A stretch of 64,000 nucleotides of DNA from Mesorhizobium australicum WSM2073 (GTDB lineage Bacteria; Pseudomonadota; Alphaproteobacteria; Rhizobiales; Rhizobiaceae), in the NCBI RefSeq assembly GCF_000230995.2, contig NC_019973.1, positions 1,116,001-1,180,000 of the forward strand, in the 5' to 3' direction. Positions 43,230-53,238 of the stretch are shown here, piece after piece. A program made the translations under genes and the position numbers. The notes under the pieces are model-generated. The model was not told the DNA's origin and ran no database searches. It saw only the letters and a program-made list of their open reading frames with translations. Each line of letters opens with the position of its first letter. Position 1 is the stretch's first letter.

Positions 43230-44252
43230 TCAATCGTTGGTTTCGGTCTTCAGCGGCCGGGTCATCAGCGCCGTCACGGCCTGCCCGATGGTGATGGTGC
43301 CATCCAGTATGGCGGCGACCGCGGCGATGATCGGCGCATCGATTTCGCGCTCGGCGGCGATGCGGGCGGCGATCGCCGCGGTCGGCACGCCCTCGGCCAG
43401 CGGCAATCCGGAAAGTGCCTTGCCCTGTCCGAGCGCCAGCCCATAGGCGAAATTGCGCGACTGCGCCGACGAGCAGGTAAGCAGCAGGTCGCCAAGCCCG
43501 GAAAGCCCCATCAGGGTCTCGGGCCTGGCGCCGAAGGCGGCACCGATGCGGCGCAGTTCGACAAAGCCGCGCGTCACCATGGCCGCCTGTGCGCTGGCGC
43601 CGAGCCCGGCCCCGGTGACAGCGCCGGCGGCGATGGCGAAGACGTTCTTCAAGGCGCCGCCGATCTCGACGCCGATCAAGTCGTCGCTCGAATAGCAGCG
43701 CAGGTTTTCAGCCGAAAATCGGGCGGCAAGGTTGGCGGCAAGCGCCTCGTCGCCGGCGGCCACCACCACCGCCGTCGGCAGGCCGCGGGCGACATCGCTG
43801 GCAAAGCTCGGCCCTGACAGCGCTGCGACCGGGTTTGGCGGCAAGATTTCCGCAGCGATTGCCGACAGCAAGGCGCCGGTGTCGCGCTCGATGCCCTTGG
43901 CGCAGAGCACGAGCGGAATGCCGGCCGGCATATGATCCCTGGCGGCGGCCAGCGTGGCCCGCAACGCCTGAGCCGGCGTCACCGTCAGCACGCAATCGGC
44001 CCCAGTGAGGGCTGCCTCCATGTCGCTCGTCGCCTTGATGCCGGGCGCGATGGCGATGCCCGGGAGATAGCGTGGGTTCTCGCCCCGGCCGATCGCAGCC
44101 ACGGTTTCAGGGTCACGCGCGAACAGCCGCACCGTATGGCCGGCGCGCAGCATGGCCAGCGCCAGCGCCGTGCCCCAGGCGCCGCCGCCGAGCACGGCGA
44201 CATGCCAGCCGCTTTTGCCCGGACCCCCACCCTTCATGGCTCGATCGGTCAT
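43230..44252 (-). CDS. gpsA: Glycerol-3-phosphate dehydrogenase [NAD(P)+]
   Basis: The product has 340 residues from ATG 44252, overlapping the tsaD stop (ATGA). The N-terminal Rossmann motif [48 protein letters not shown], the catalytic Lys in [15 protein letters not shown] and the [19 protein letters not shown] motif are complete. It makes sn-glycerol 3-phosphate for phospholipids. Confidence 0.95.
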   Translation of the reverse strand: MTDRAMKGGGPGKSGWHVAVLGGGAWGTALALAMLRAGHTVRLFARDPETVAAIGRGENPRYLPGIAIAPGIKATSDMEAALTGADCVLTVTPAQALRATLAAARDHMPAGIPLVLCAKGIERDTGALLSAIAAEILPPNPVAALSGPSFASDVARGLPTAVVVAAGDEALAANLAARFSAENLRCYSSDDLIGVEIGGALKNVFAIAAGAVTGAGLGASAQAAMVTRGFVELRRIGAAFGARPETLMGLSGLGDLLLTCSSAQSRNFAYGLALGQGKALSGLPLAEGVPTAAIAARIAAEREIDAPIIAAVAAILDGTITIGQAVTALMTRPLKTETND

Positions 44253-45337
44253 GCCTTGGCTCCGCGACGGCCGGAGCCGACCATTGGCGCCGAGACGCTG
44301 TCCAGCGGCCAGCGCGAGCGCGGCACGAAATCGAAGCCGTTCTCCTGCGCCATGCCTTCTCGCAGGCGTTCGATACCGGCCCAGGCAATCATCGCCGCGT
44401 TGTCGGTGCAAAGCTTCAGTGGTGGCGCGACGAAGCTGAAACCGGCGTCAGTGCAAAGCCGCTCCAGCGTTGTCTTGACCGTGCGGTTGGCGGCGACGCC
44501 GCCGGCGACGACCAGCGCCGGGTTTTTCGTGCCAGGGAATGTTTCGCGAAAGCGTTCCAGCGCGCGAGAAACACGGTCGGCGAGCGCATCGGCGACGGCC
44601 GCCTGGAACGAGGCGCAGATGTCGGCGACATCCTGGTCGCTCAAGGGCTCGATCGCTGTCGCCGCCTGACGCACCGCGGTCTTCAGGCCGGAGAAGGAGA
44701 AATCGGGCTGCGCCGAGCCTTTCATCGGCCGCGGGAAGGCAAAACGCGAGGCATTGCCCGACAGCGCTGCCTTCTCGACATTGGGACCGCCGGGATAGGG
44801 CAGACCGAGCATCTTGGCGGTCTTGTCGAAGGCTTCGCCGAGCGCGTCATCGATGGTGGTGGCCCAGCGCTGGTAGTCGCCAACGCCGCGCACGGCCAGA
44901 ATCTGCGTATGGCCGCCGGATACCAGCAGCAAGAGATAGGGGAATTCGAGCCCGTCGGTCAGTCGCGCCGTCAAGGCGTGGCCTTCGAGGTGATTGACGG
45001 CGATCAGCGGCTTGCCGGCCGCCGCGGCGATCGCCTTGGCCGTCATCAACCCGACGATCAGTCCGCCGACGAGGCCTGGTCCGGCGGTCGCGGCGATCGC
45101 ATCGAGATCGGCCAGCGCCACGCCCGCATCGGCGAGCGCGGCCTCGATAATGCCGTCCAGCGCCTCGACGTGGGCGCGCGCGGCGATCTCCGGCACGACG
45201 CCGCCGAACGCGGCATGTTCCTCGATCTGGGAGAGCACGATGTTGGACATGATTTTCGGCGCGGCATCGCCCTCCAGCGCCACGACGCTGGCGGCGGTCT
45301 CATCGCAACTCGTCTCAATGCCCAGAACGCGGATCAA
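44249..45337 (-). CDS. tsaD: tRNA threonylcarbamoyladenosine transferase TsaD
   Basis: The 362-residue ASKHA-fold enzyme transfers threonylcarbamoyl to A37 of ANN-reading tRNAs together with TsaB and Tsa[17 protein letters not shown], the metal-binding His pair in [39 protein letters not shown] and [11 protein letters not shown] are present. It is the first gene of a minus-strand run with gpsA and is divergent from hemC. Confidence 0.96.
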   Translation of the reverse strand: MIRVLGIETSCDETAASVVALEGDAAPKIMSNIVLSQIEEHAAFGGVVPEIAARAHVEALDGIIEAALADAGVALADLDAIAATAGPGLVGGLIVGLMTAKAIAAAAGKPLIAVNHLEGHALTARLTDGLEFPYLLLLVSGGHTQILAVRGVGDYQRWATTIDDALGEAFDKTAKMLGLPYPGGPNVEKAALSGNASRFAFPRPMKGSAQPDFSFSGLKTAVRQAATAIEPLSDQDVADICASFQAAVADALADRVSRALERFRETFPGTKNPALVVAGGVAANRTVKTTLERLCTDAGFSFVAPPLKLCTDNAAMIAWAGIERLREGMAQENGFDFVPRSRWPLDSVSAPMVGSGRRGAKA

Positions 45338-45435
45338 TTCGTCGCTCTCTCCAGAGATTGTATGTCAGGGCGTTCCTCGTTAGGAGAGTGCCCGGAAACG
45401 CAAAGCCAGCCGGGGGTTATCACGGACCGCGCGCC

Positions 45436-46362
45436 ATGCAAACAATCTTGAAAATCGGAACACGCGGCAGCCCGCTGGCATTGGCGCAGGCGCATGAAAC
45501 ACAGGCGCGGCTGATGGCCGCGCACGGCATGCCGGCGGAGGCGTTCGAGGTCGTCGTCATCTCGACCAGCGGCGACCGCATCCAGGACCGGCCGCTGTCG
45601 GAGGCTGGCGGCAAAGGCCTGTTCACCAAGGAAATCGAGGAAGCCCTGCTCGCCGGCGCGATCGACATCGCCGTGCACTCGTCAAAGGACATGCCGACGC
45701 AATTGCCGCCCGGCCTGGAACTCTCCGCCTTCCTGCCGCGTGAGGATGCGCGCGATGCCTTTGTGGGCAGGGCGGCGAAGACGATCGCGGAACTGCCGCA
45801 AGGGGCGAAAGTCGGCTCCTCGTCGCTGCGGCGGCAGGCGTTAATCCGCCGCATGCGGCCGGACCTCGACGTGGTGATGTTCCGCGGCAATGTGCAGACG
45901 CGGCTGCGCAAGCTGGACGAAGGGGTCGCGAGCGGCACCATCCTTGCCTATGCCGGCCTGAAGCGGCTGGGCCTGGAAGATGTTGCCACCGATTTGATGC
46001 CGCTGGACAGCTTCCCGCCGGCACCAGGCCAGGGTGCGATCGGCATCGAGACACGGATCGGCGACCGCGATGTCGAGAAGATGCTGGTGGCGATCCACGA
46101 TGTGGCGACCGGGCAGGCACTCGCCTGCGAGCGCGCTTTCCTGGCGGCGCTCGATGGCTCCTGCCGCACGCCTATCGCCGGCTATGCCGCGATCGAGGCC
46201 GGAAAGCTCTCTTTCGCCGGGCTGATCATCTCGCCCGACGGCACGCAGTCGCACGCGGTCGAGCTACAAGGGCTGGCACAGGACGCCGCCCGCATCGGTG
46301 ATGAAGCGGCGTGGACGGCGCGTGCCAAGGCCGGCGAAAAGTTCTTCCACGGCTGGCTCTGA
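45436..46362 (+). CDS. hemC: Hydroxymethylbilane synthase
   Basis: The product has 308 residues from ATG 45436. It condenses four porphobilinogens in heme synthesis. [17 protein letters not shown], the substrate-binding [16 protein letters not shown] and [27 protein letters not shown] and the dipyrromethane-cofactor Cys in [12 protein letters not shown] are present. hemD follows 2 bases after its stop. Confidence 0.96.
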   Translation: MQTILKIGTRGSPLALAQAHETQARLMAAHGMPAEAFEVVVISTSGDRIQDRPLSEAGGKGLFTKEIEEALLAGAIDIAVHSSKDMPTQLPPGLELSAFLPREDARDAFVGRAAKTIAELPQGAKVGSSSLRRQALIRRMRPDLDVVMFRGNVQTRLRKLDEGVASGTILAYAGLKRLGLEDVATDLMPLDSFPPAPGQGAIGIETRIGDRDVEKMLVAIHDVATGQALACERAFLAALDGSCRTPIAGYAAIEAGKLSFAGLIISPDGTQSHAVELQGLAQDAARIGDEAAWTARAKAGEKFFHGWL

Positions 46363-46364
46363 AG

Positions 46365-47081
46365 ATGCTCCGCGTGCTGGTCACCAGACCGGAGCCGGGT
46401 GCGTCGCGCACCGCGCGAAAGCTGGAGGAGATGGGTTTTGAGCCTCTTCTTCTGCCCTTGACGGAGACGATGGCGTTGCCGGTCGATGCCAAGGCGATTC
46501 CGGAAGACGTGGCAGTCGTCGCCATCACCAGCGCTAATGCGGTGCGCCACGCCCCCAGAGATCTGATTGCGGTGCTGTCCAATCTGCCTTGTCATGCTGT
46601 CGGCAGGAGGACCGCGGAGGCCGCGCGCAAAGCCGGCTTTCTCTCGGTCAACGAGGGGCCCGGCGATGCCGAGGCGCTGGCCGACGGCATGGCAATCGCG
46701 TTTTCCGGCAAAACAATCGTCTATCTCTGCGGGCGCGTGCGATTTCCCGCCTTCGAGCAGAAGCTGGAAGCAGCTCACGCCCAGGTCCATGCCGTCGAGA
46801 CTTATGACACGCTTGCGGTGAGCTATTCGGACGAAGCGATCCTTCCTCTGATATCCGGTCAATCCGTCGATGCGGTGCTGCTCTATTCGGCCATGGCCGC
46901 TGCCGAAATGCAGACACTGGCCAGGCGACTTACCTTGCAGCAGGCCTTTGAAAAGACCCGTTTTTTTGCTCTTTCCGCGCGCATTGCCGCCGCTTTCGGC
47001 GACGGCACCGGCAAAGCAATGCACGTTGCCGCGCGGCCCGACGAGGAGGCGCTGCTGGCACTTTTGCGGGCACGGCCCTGA
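46365..47081 (+). CDS. hemD: Uroporphyrinogen-III synthase
   Basis: The 238-residue protein has the two-lobed HemD pattern: LRVLVTRPEPGASRTARKLEEMGFEPLLLPL at the start, AITSANAVRH, AVGRRTAEAARKAGF, and the second half VDAVLLYSAMAAAEM and FFALSARIAAAF. HemD sequences are very divergent, so context (hemC directly upstream) supports the call. It closes and inverts ring D of the tetrapyrrole. Confidence 0.9.
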   Translation: MLRVLVTRPEPGASRTARKLEEMGFEPLLLPLTETMALPVDAKAIPEDVAVVAITSANAVRHAPRDLIAVLSNLPCHAVGRRTAEAARKAGFLSVNEGPGDAEALADGMAIAFSGKTIVYLCGRVRFPAFEQKLEAAHAQVHAVETYDTLAVSYSDEAILPLISGQSVDAVLLYSAMAAAEMQTLARRLTLQQAFEKTRFFALSARIAAAFGDGTGKAMHVAARPDEEALLALLRARP

Positions 47082-47190
47082 CCCGCGTCATCACACCGCC
47101 CCTTTTCACCGCTTGGTGATGTGCTAGACCCTTTCTGAACCATCACGCGCCGCCAGGCGTTGAGACGAAGCGAATTTGCGGAGCCCCTGC

Positions 47191-48669
47191 ATGGTCAAGA
47201 CGCCGAAGATGCGACACTCGAAAGGCCGCCGCGAGCCGGTGACCATCGATCTCGATCCGGGCGCCGTCTCACGCATCGTCGACGAGGATGCCGCCAAGAA
47301 TACCGCCCAGACCGATGAGGCGAAGGCCGAGGAAGCGGCGAACGCCTCGCGGCCAGAGCCGCCGGACGAGCCGGTACATGCCGATCAGGCGGATCTCGAA
47401 CCTTGGGAGCATGGCGATGCAGCCGCCGGGCAGCCTGGCACCCACGCGCCATCGCAAGCCGAGGCCAAATCCACTGAGCCGGAAATGCTTTATCCCGGTT
47501 CGGATACACCCCCCAACCGCGCCAAGGCTTCCGACTACAATTTCGAGGATGCAACCGCCAAAACCGCGGAGACCAAGGCGGCTTCCGGTAAAACCGACGC
47601 AAGGAGCGAACCGATGGTCACGCAGCCGAAGCGGGGCGGCCTCAACGGCATCGCCGCCGGCGTCATCGGTGGTGTCATCGCCCTGGTCGGGGCCGGTGGC
47701 CTGCAATTTGCCGGCCTGCTCGGTGCGCCGGGTGCCGCTCCCGGTGTCTCGCTCGACGGCGTCAATGGCGAGATCGCCTCGTTGAAAAGCGAAATCGCGG
47801 ATATGAGGGAAGCCGGCGGCAGCGGCGGTGCATCGGCCAAGGTCGACGGCCTGTCGTCGGCGCTGGATCAGGTCAAGAGCGATGTCGCGGCGCTGAAATC
47901 GGCGGTCGAACAGGGGGGCGCGGGCGACAATGCCGGGCTTGCCGCGATGGGCGACAAAGTCAAGCAGATCGAAACCACGGTGGCGGCCCTCGGCAAAGCC
48001 GGCAGCGCGGCGCCTGTCGATCTCGGCCCGCTCAACGAAAAGCTGGCGGGTCTCGATGCGCTGGTGAAGTCGACGGGCGAGGCGGCGAAGGCACAGGAAG
48101 GCCGTCTCTCCGCGCTGGAGCAGTCGGTGTCGCAGCTTTCCGGCAAGGTCGATGCGCAGGCGTCCCAGCCAAAGATCGCACTCGCCATCGCTGCCTCGGC
48201 GCTGAAGGCGGCGCTCGATCGCGGCGCGCCGTTTTCAGCCGAACTCGATACGCTGGCCGCGATTTCGCCTGATGCGCCCGAACTCGCGACCTTGCGGCCC
48301 TATGCGGAAAAGGGCGTGCCGACCCGTACCGAGATCGCCTCGCGGATGGACGCCGCCGCCAATGCCATGGTCGCCGCCGCCACGCCGGTCGATCAGAATG
48401 CCGGCTTCCTTCAGAACCTGATGTCGAGCGCTGAATCGCTGGTCAAGGTCCGGCCGATCGGTGCCGTCGAAGGCCCCGGCGCACCGGAAACCGTGGCGCG
48501 CATGGAGGCTGCGGTCACGCAGGGCGACTATGCCAAGGCACTCAGCGAATATGACACGCTGCCGGAAGCCGCGAAGGCAGCGGGCGCCGACTTTGCCGGC
48601 AAACTGAAGGCGCGCATCGAGGTCGAAACCCAGGTCGACGCGCTGATCTCCGGCGCGATGAAGGCATGA
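47191..48669 (+). CDS. Alphaproteobacterial Mic60 (mitofilin) homologue
   Basis: The product has 492 residues from ATG 47191. A long charged and Pro/Ala-rich N-terminal part (about 1-150) precedes one membrane helix (LNGIAAGVIGGVIALVGAGGL), a coiled-coil-like middle (SLKSEIADMREAGG, LDQVKSDVAALKSAVEQ) and a C-terminal helical domain with the mitofilin-type VTQGDYAKALSEYDTLPEAAKAAG. Mic60 homologues in alphaproteobacteria are encoded next to heme genes, as here, and shape intracytoplasmic membranes or crista-like junctions. It was formerly annotated as a HemX-like or COG4223 protein. Confidence 0.82.
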   Translation: MVKTPKMRHSKGRREPVTIDLDPGAVSRIVDEDAAKNTAQTDEAKAEEAANASRPEPPDEPVHADQADLEPWEHGDAAAGQPGTHAPSQAEAKSTEPEMLYPGSDTPPNRAKASDYNFEDATAKTAETKAASGKTDARSEPMVTQPKRGGLNGIAAGVIGGVIALVGAGGLQFAGLLGAPGAAPGVSLDGVNGEIASLKSEIADMREAGGSGGASAKVDGLSSALDQVKSDVAALKSAVEQGGAGDNAGLAAMGDKVKQIETTVAALGKAGSAAPVDLGPLNEKLAGLDALVKSTGEAAKAQEGRLSALEQSVSQLSGKVDAQASQPKIALAIAASALKAALDRGAPFSAELDTLAAISPDAPELATLRPYAEKGVPTRTEIASRMDAAANAMVAAATPVDQNAGFLQNLMSSAESLVKVRPIGAVEGPGAPETVARMEAAVTQGDYAKALSEYDTLPEAAKAAGADFAGKLKARIEVETQVDALISGAMKA

Positions 48670-48679
48670 GGGCAACACG

Positions 48680-50272
48680 ATGATCCGCCTGCTCGCCTTC
48701 CTCATCGTCGTCTTCGCGCTCGGGCTGGGCTTTGCCTGGCTGGCCGATCGGCCGGGTGACATGGTCGTCACCTTCAACGGCTATCAGTACCAGGTGAGCC
48801 TGATGGTGGCGGCGGTTGCCGTCGTCGCTGTCGTCGCCGCGGTGATGATTGTCTGGTGGCTCATCAAGTCGCTGTGGAACAGTCCCTACACCATCTCCCG
48901 CTATTTTCGCGTGCGCCGCCGCGACCGTGGCTATCAGGCGCTGTCGACCGGCATGATCGCCGCCGGCGCCGGCGACGGGGCGCTGGCCCGCAAGAAGACC
49001 AAGGAAGCGGCCAAGCTGATCCGCTCCGACCAGGAGCCGCTGATCCATCTGCTCGAGGCACAGGCATCGCTGCTCGAAGGCGACCATGAAGGCGCGCGCC
49101 AAAAATTCGAGAGCATGCTCGACGATCCCGAAATGCGGCTGCTTGGCCTGCGTGGGCTTTACCTGGAAGCCGAACGCCTGGGCGACCGCAACGCCGCCCG
49201 GCACTATGCCGGCCGTGCCGCCGCAGTAGCGCCGCAACTGGCCTGGGCGGCCGAATCGACGCTGGAGGAACTGACCGCGCGCGGCGACTGGGATGGCGCG
49301 CTGAAACTGGTCGACGCGCAAAAGTCGACGCGGCAGATCGAGCGTGACGCCGCCAACCGCCGCCGCGCCGTGCTGTTGACCGCCAAGGCGCAGTCGCTCG
49401 CCGACAGCGATCCCGCGGCTGCCAGAACAGCGGCGATCGAGGCCAACAGATTGCAGCCGGATTTTGCCCCCGCCGCCGTTGCCGCCGCCGCGGCGCTGTT
49501 CAAGCAGAACGACGTGCGCAAGGGTTCGAAGATCCTCGAAGCAGCGTGGAAGGCCGACCCGCATCCCGAGATTGCCGAGCTCTACACCCATGCAAGGCCG
49601 GGTGACGCCGTGCTCGATCGGCTCAACCGGGCAAAGAAGCTGCAGGAGATGAAGAAGAACCACGCTGAATCGTCAATGACGGTGGCGCGTGCCGCGCTCG
49701 ACGCGCAGGATTTTTCAACCGCCCGCCGCGAGGCAGAGGCCGCGATCCGGATGGACCGACGCGAGGGCGCCTATCTGCTGCTCGCCGACATTGAGGAGGC
49801 CGAGACCGGCGACCAGGGCAAGGTGCGGCAGCTGCTGTCCAAGGCGGTGCGAGCCCCGCGCGATCCGGCCTGGGTCGCCGACGGCGTCATCTCCGAGCGC
49901 TGGGCGCCGGTCTCGCCGGTCACCGGCCGGCTCGACGCCTTCGAGTGGCGCGCGCCGATGGAGCGGCTTGGCCGTCTGATCGACAGCCACGATGAGCCGG
50001 ACGCCCCGGCAGTGGCCATCGAGGCGCCGGGCAGGCCGGAAAGGCCGGTCGAGGTGATCGATCACGCCGCACCGGGCGACGAGGCGACGCGCAAGGACGC
50101 CGAAAGCCGCGAGGATCATGTCACACCGGTCACGGCCGCCGCCTTTGCCGCGGTGCCAGCCGACGCCGAGGCGGTCGAGCCGGCGGAAGAACTGGCGCGG
50201 CTGCCGGACGATCCAGGCGTCGATCCGGACGACGAGGCGGAAAAGTCGACACGCCGGTTCCGGCTGTTTTGA
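48680..50272 (+). CDS. HemY-like TPR membrane protein
   Basis: The 530-residue protein has two N-terminal membrane helices (RLLAFLIVVFALGLGFAWLAD and YQVSLMVAAVAVVAVVAAVMIVWWLI) followed by SPYTISRYFRVRRRDRGYQALSTGMIAAGAGD, the HemY_N signature, and a tetratricopeptide-like body (LEAQASLLEGDHEGARQKFESML and later repeats). A Glu/Pro-rich tail ends the protein. HemY-N proteins accompany heme operons; their precise role is unclear. It lies 10 bases after the Mic60 gene. Confidence 0.85.
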   Translation: MIRLLAFLIVVFALGLGFAWLADRPGDMVVTFNGYQYQVSLMVAAVAVVAVVAAVMIVWWLIKSLWNSPYTISRYFRVRRRDRGYQALSTGMIAAGAGDGALARKKTKEAAKLIRSDQEPLIHLLEAQASLLEGDHEGARQKFESMLDDPEMRLLGLRGLYLEAERLGDRNAARHYAGRAAAVAPQLAWAAESTLEELTARGDWDGALKLVDAQKSTRQIERDAANRRRAVLLTAKAQSLADSDPAAARTAAIEANRLQPDFAPAAVAAAAALFKQNDVRKGSKILEAAWKADPHPEIAELYTHARPGDAVLDRLNRAKKLQEMKKNHAESSMTVARAALDAQDFSTARREAEAAIRMDRREGAYLLLADIEEAETGDQGKVRQLLSKAVRAPRDPAWVADGVISERWAPVSPVTGRLDAFEWRAPMERLGRLIDSHDEPDAPAVAIEAPGRPERPVEVIDHAAPGDEATRKDAESREDHVTPVTAAAFAAVPADAEAVEPAEELARLPDDPGVDPDDEAEKSTRRFRLF

Positions 50273-50308
50273 TTTGGGCAGGCCGTTGGGCCGTTTGGGA
50301 ATGAATTG

Positions 50309-50788
50309 ATGTTCGAGCGCGTTCTGTCGTTTCTCAGGGATTTGCCGGCTGGCTCCGGCAGCCATGCCAGCACGGACGATCCGCGCGTCGCGGCCTCGGC
50401 GCTGCTCTATCACGTGATGAATGCCGACGGCGTGCGCCAGGATGTCGAATGGGAGCGGTTCAAGGCGGTGCTGGCGCAAAGCTATTCGATCAGCGGCGCC
50501 GAACTCGAAGCACTCGCCGCCGCCGGCGAGCGGGCCGACAACGAGGCAATCGACCTCTACGCCTTCACCAGCGTGCTCAAGCGCCACCTCGACGCGGAGG
50601 GGCGCAAGGCGTTCATCGGCCTGATGTGGGAGATCGTTTATGCCGATGGCGAGCTGCATGAGCTGGAGGACAACACGGTGTGGCGTGTCGCCGAGCTGAT
50701 CGGCGTCGAACGCCACGACCGCGTCGAGGCGCGCCGCAAGGCGGCGGCGCACGCTCCGGGCGCCACTGGAACATCCTCGGACGAATAG
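50309..50788 (+). CDS. TerB family protein
   Basis: The 159-residue helical protein starts at ATG 50309. DDPRVAASALLYHVMNADGVRQDVEWERFKAVL and RKAFIGLMWEIVYADGELHELEDNTVWRVAELIGV carry the paired ADG motifs with acidic residues that bind metal in TerB proteins. Tellurite resistance is only the family name; the cellular role is unknown. It follows the HemY gene by 36 bases. Confidence 0.86.
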   Translation: MFERVLSFLRDLPAGSGSHASTDDPRVAASALLYHVMNADGVRQDVEWERFKAVLAQSYSISGAELEALAAAGERADNEAIDLYAFTSVLKRHLDAEGRKAFIGLMWEIVYADGELHELEDNTVWRVAELIGVERHDRVEARRKAAAHAPGATGTSSDE

Positions 50789-50802
50789 GATTTTCGCCGT
50801 CC

Positions 50803-51519
50803 ATGCCGCGCCAGACGAGGTCGAAACCAAAAGTCCTGATCGTGCTGCATCAGGAGAATTCGAGCCCCGGGCGCGTCGGCCACATGCTGCTCGAAGAGGG
50901 CTTCGATCTCGACATCCGCCGCCCGCCGCTCGGCGACGCCTTGCCGGAAACGCTGGATGGCCACGCCGGCACAGTCGTCTTCGGCGGTCCGATGAGCGCC
51001 AATGACGAGGACGAGTTCGTTCGTCGCGAGACCAACTGGCTGCAGATTCCACTCAGGGAGAACCGGCCACTGCTCGGCATCTGTCTTGGGGCGCAGATGC
51101 TGGCCAATCATCTCGGCGGCAAGGTCGAGGGCCATGGCGAAGGGCTGGTCGAGATCGGCTGGTATCCCCTGAAAGCGACCGAGGCCGGCAAGAAACTGAT
51201 GCACTGGCCAGAGATGGTCTACCAGTTCCATCGTGAAGGCTTTTCGCTGCCGAGCGACGCGACGCTGCTGGCCACGAACGAGACCTATCCCAACCAGGCC
51301 TTCCGCTATGGCGATAATGCCTGGGGCATCCAGTTCCACGGCGAACTGACCCGAGTGATGATGCAGCGCTGGGTGGTGCGCGGCGCCCACCGCTTCGAGC
51401 TGCCCGGTGCGCAGCCCGGCCGCGACCATCTCGGCGGCCGGCTGATCTGGGACATGCATTTGAAGCGCTGGCTCGACGAGTTTTTGCGCACGATTTTTGG
51501 CGAGCCTGTGGCGCGGTAG
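50803..51519 (+). CDS. Class I glutamine amidotransferase-like protein
   Basis: The product has 238 residues from ATG 50803, 14 bases after the TerB gene. The triad is visible: the nucleophile Cys in LLGICLGAQMLANHLGG, and His and Glu in GIQFHGELT. VVFGGPMSANDED and the N-terminal VLIVLHQENSSPGRVG fit the GATase1 GMP-synthase-like group. No synthetase domain is attached. Substrates such as gamma-glutamyl compounds are possible, but nothing in the sequence decides. Confidence 0.85.
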   Translation: MPRQTRSKPKVLIVLHQENSSPGRVGHMLLEEGFDLDIRRPPLGDALPETLDGHAGTVVFGGPMSANDEDEFVRRETNWLQIPLRENRPLLGICLGAQMLANHLGGKVEGHGEGLVEIGWYPLKATEAGKKLMHWPEMVYQFHREGFSLPSDATLLATNETYPNQAFRYGDNAWGIQFHGELTRVMMQRWVVRGAHRFELPGAQPGRDHLGGRLIWDMHLKRWLDEFLRTIFGEPVAR

Positions 51520-51556
51520 TGCCGGGCCGGTGCTCTGAACCGCCGACGCCTAAAAA

Positions 51557-51787
51557 CTAGTCCGAAAACGTTACGCTCACGCCGCGCTGCCGAAAATAAG
51601 CCTGCATCAACTTGCGGCCCGAGCGGTTGCTCTGCGCCAATTTGGCAGGATCGAACACCGCCTGTTTTATCCCCTCTCGCGCCAGCGCTGCCTTGAGCGT
51701 CGCGATATGGGCGTCGATGTCGGCATTGTCCGCCCTGAGCGACGCGTAGATATTTTCGGTCGCTTCGGCCACGGTCGGTTCGCTCAC
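51557..51787 (-). CDS. Small conserved-looking protein of unknown function
   Basis: The product has 76 residues from GTG 51787, with AAAGGACA upstream. It is soluble, mixed alpha-helical (TENIYASLRADNADIDAHIATLKAAL) with a basic end (LMQAYFRQRGVSVTF). No family is recognised. It is convergent to the amidotransferase and upstream of the MFS gene's 3' end. Confidence 0.6.
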   Translation of the reverse strand: MSEPTVAEATENIYASLRADNADIDAHIATLKAALAREGIKQAVFDPAKLAQSNRSGRKLMQAYFRQRGVSVTFSD

Positions 51788-51841
51788 TTGTGTTGTCCTT
51801 TGGTTGGTTCGGCGGCGGCTTAGCATAGATTCGCTGCCCCG

Positions 51842-53080
51842 TCAGTTTCGTCCTTTGAGGTGCCTCACCTTGCGCAGCGCCGGGAACAGATAGGCCCACA
51901 GGCCGGCAACCGCGACGGCGCCGATGCCGCCGATGACCACCGCCGGAACCGTGCCGATCAGCGCCGCCATGGTGCCGGCGCGAAATTCGCCGACCTCGTT
52001 GGAGGCACCGACGAAGACCTGGTTGACGGCGTTGACGCGGCCGCGCACCTCGTCGGGCGTCCACAGCTGGATCAGCGTCTCCCTGATGTAGACACTGAAC
52101 ATGTCGGTGGCTCCGAGCAGGGCAAGTGCCACAATCGAGAGCCAGGTGAGCGTCGACAGGCCGAACAGCACAGTGCAGGCGCCGAACGCCGCCACGAAGC
52201 TCAGCATGATCTTGCCGGCACGGTCGCGGATCGGATGGCCCGCAAGCCAGACGGCGACGCAGATGGCGCCGATCCCAGGCGCCGAACGCAGCAGGCCGAG
52301 GCCCCAGGGGCCAAGTTGGAGGATGTCACGCGCATAGACCGGCAGCAGCGCCGAGGCGCCGGACAGAAGCACGGCGAAGAGGTCGAGCGAGATGGCGCCA
52401 AGCACGATCTTCTCGCTCCAGATGTAGCGGAAGCCGGCAAACAGCGTCTCCATTGTCGGCTTGTCGGTGGCGGTCTGTTGCGCGGGCTTGGGAATGGTGA
52501 AGATCAGCAACGCGGCGGCGAGCATCAGGACTGCGGCCGTCGCATAGGCCACTTCCGCCGACACGCCATAGAGCAAGCCGCCGGCGACCGGGCCGACAAT
52601 CGTCGCGGTCTGCCAGGCGGAGGAGTTCCAGGCGATGGCATTGGCGAAATCGCGCTGCGGCACGAGATTGGCGAACAGGGAGGACGAAGCCGGCCCGTAG
52701 AAGGCGCGGGCAATGCCGAACATGACCAGCACGGCGAAGATCGGGAGCGGGGTTGTAAGGCCGCGCAGGGTCAAAAACAGCAGAGCCAGCGCGCAGGCGC
52801 CTTCGACCAAGGTCGCCAAGGTCATGATGAGCCGGCGGCCGAAACGGTCGGCGACGACACCTGTAACCAGCACCAGAAGCAGCGACGGCAGGAACTGGAC
52901 GATGCCGACAATGCCAAGATCGAACGGATCGCGCGTCAGATCATAGACCTGCCAGCCGACGGCCACCGAAACGATCATGGTCGCGAAAGTGGTGAGAAAG
53001 CGCGCCGTCCAGTAGCTGAGGAAGGCTCTGTGCCGGAAAGCGGCATAGCGCTGCTCCGGCAAGGTTTGTTCTGGTATCAT
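51842..53080 (-). CDS. MFS transporter
   Basis: The product has about 412 residues from ATG 53080; ATG 53107 and GTG 53122 are alternatives and no start has a convincing ribosome site. Twelve membrane helices are visible, with the MFS loop DRFGRRLIMTLATLVEGACAL between helices 2 and 3, and GIARAFYGPASSSLFANLVPQRDFANAIAW in the first half, typical of the MFS_3/EntS-like group. These export siderophores or drugs, or are of unknown substrate; none is assigned. Confidence 0.85.
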   Translation of the reverse strand: MIPEQTLPEQRYAAFRHRAFLSYWTARFLTTFATMIVSVAVGWQVYDLTRDPFDLGIVGIVQFLPSLLLVLVTGVVADRFGRRLIMTLATLVEGACALALLFLTLRGLTTPLPIFAVLVMFGIARAFYGPASSSLFANLVPQRDFANAIAWNSSAWQTATIVGPVAGGLLYGVSAEVAYATAAVLMLAAALLIFTIPKPAQQTATDKPTMETLFAGFRYIWSEKIVLGAISLDLFAVLLSGASALLPVYARDILQLGPWGLGLLRSAPGIGAICVAVWLAGHPIRDRAGKIMLSFVAAFGACTVLFGLSTLTWLSIVALALLGATDMFSVYIRETLIQLWTPDEVRGRVNAVNQVFVGASNEVGEFRAGTMAALIGTVPAVVIGGIGAVAVAGLWAYLFPALRKVRHLKGRN

Positions 53081-53238
53081 GAAGTGAGGCCCCGTTGCGG
53101 TGGGCATCGGCTCGCGGGGCACTTCCCGAATGGGCGCTGTTCGACCAATGGAACTTGGTAAAGTTCGGGGCGGATATGCTTTAAAATCAGATCCGGATCA
53201 AGGGACTTTCGATCCGCACCACCGATAGCACGCGGAAG

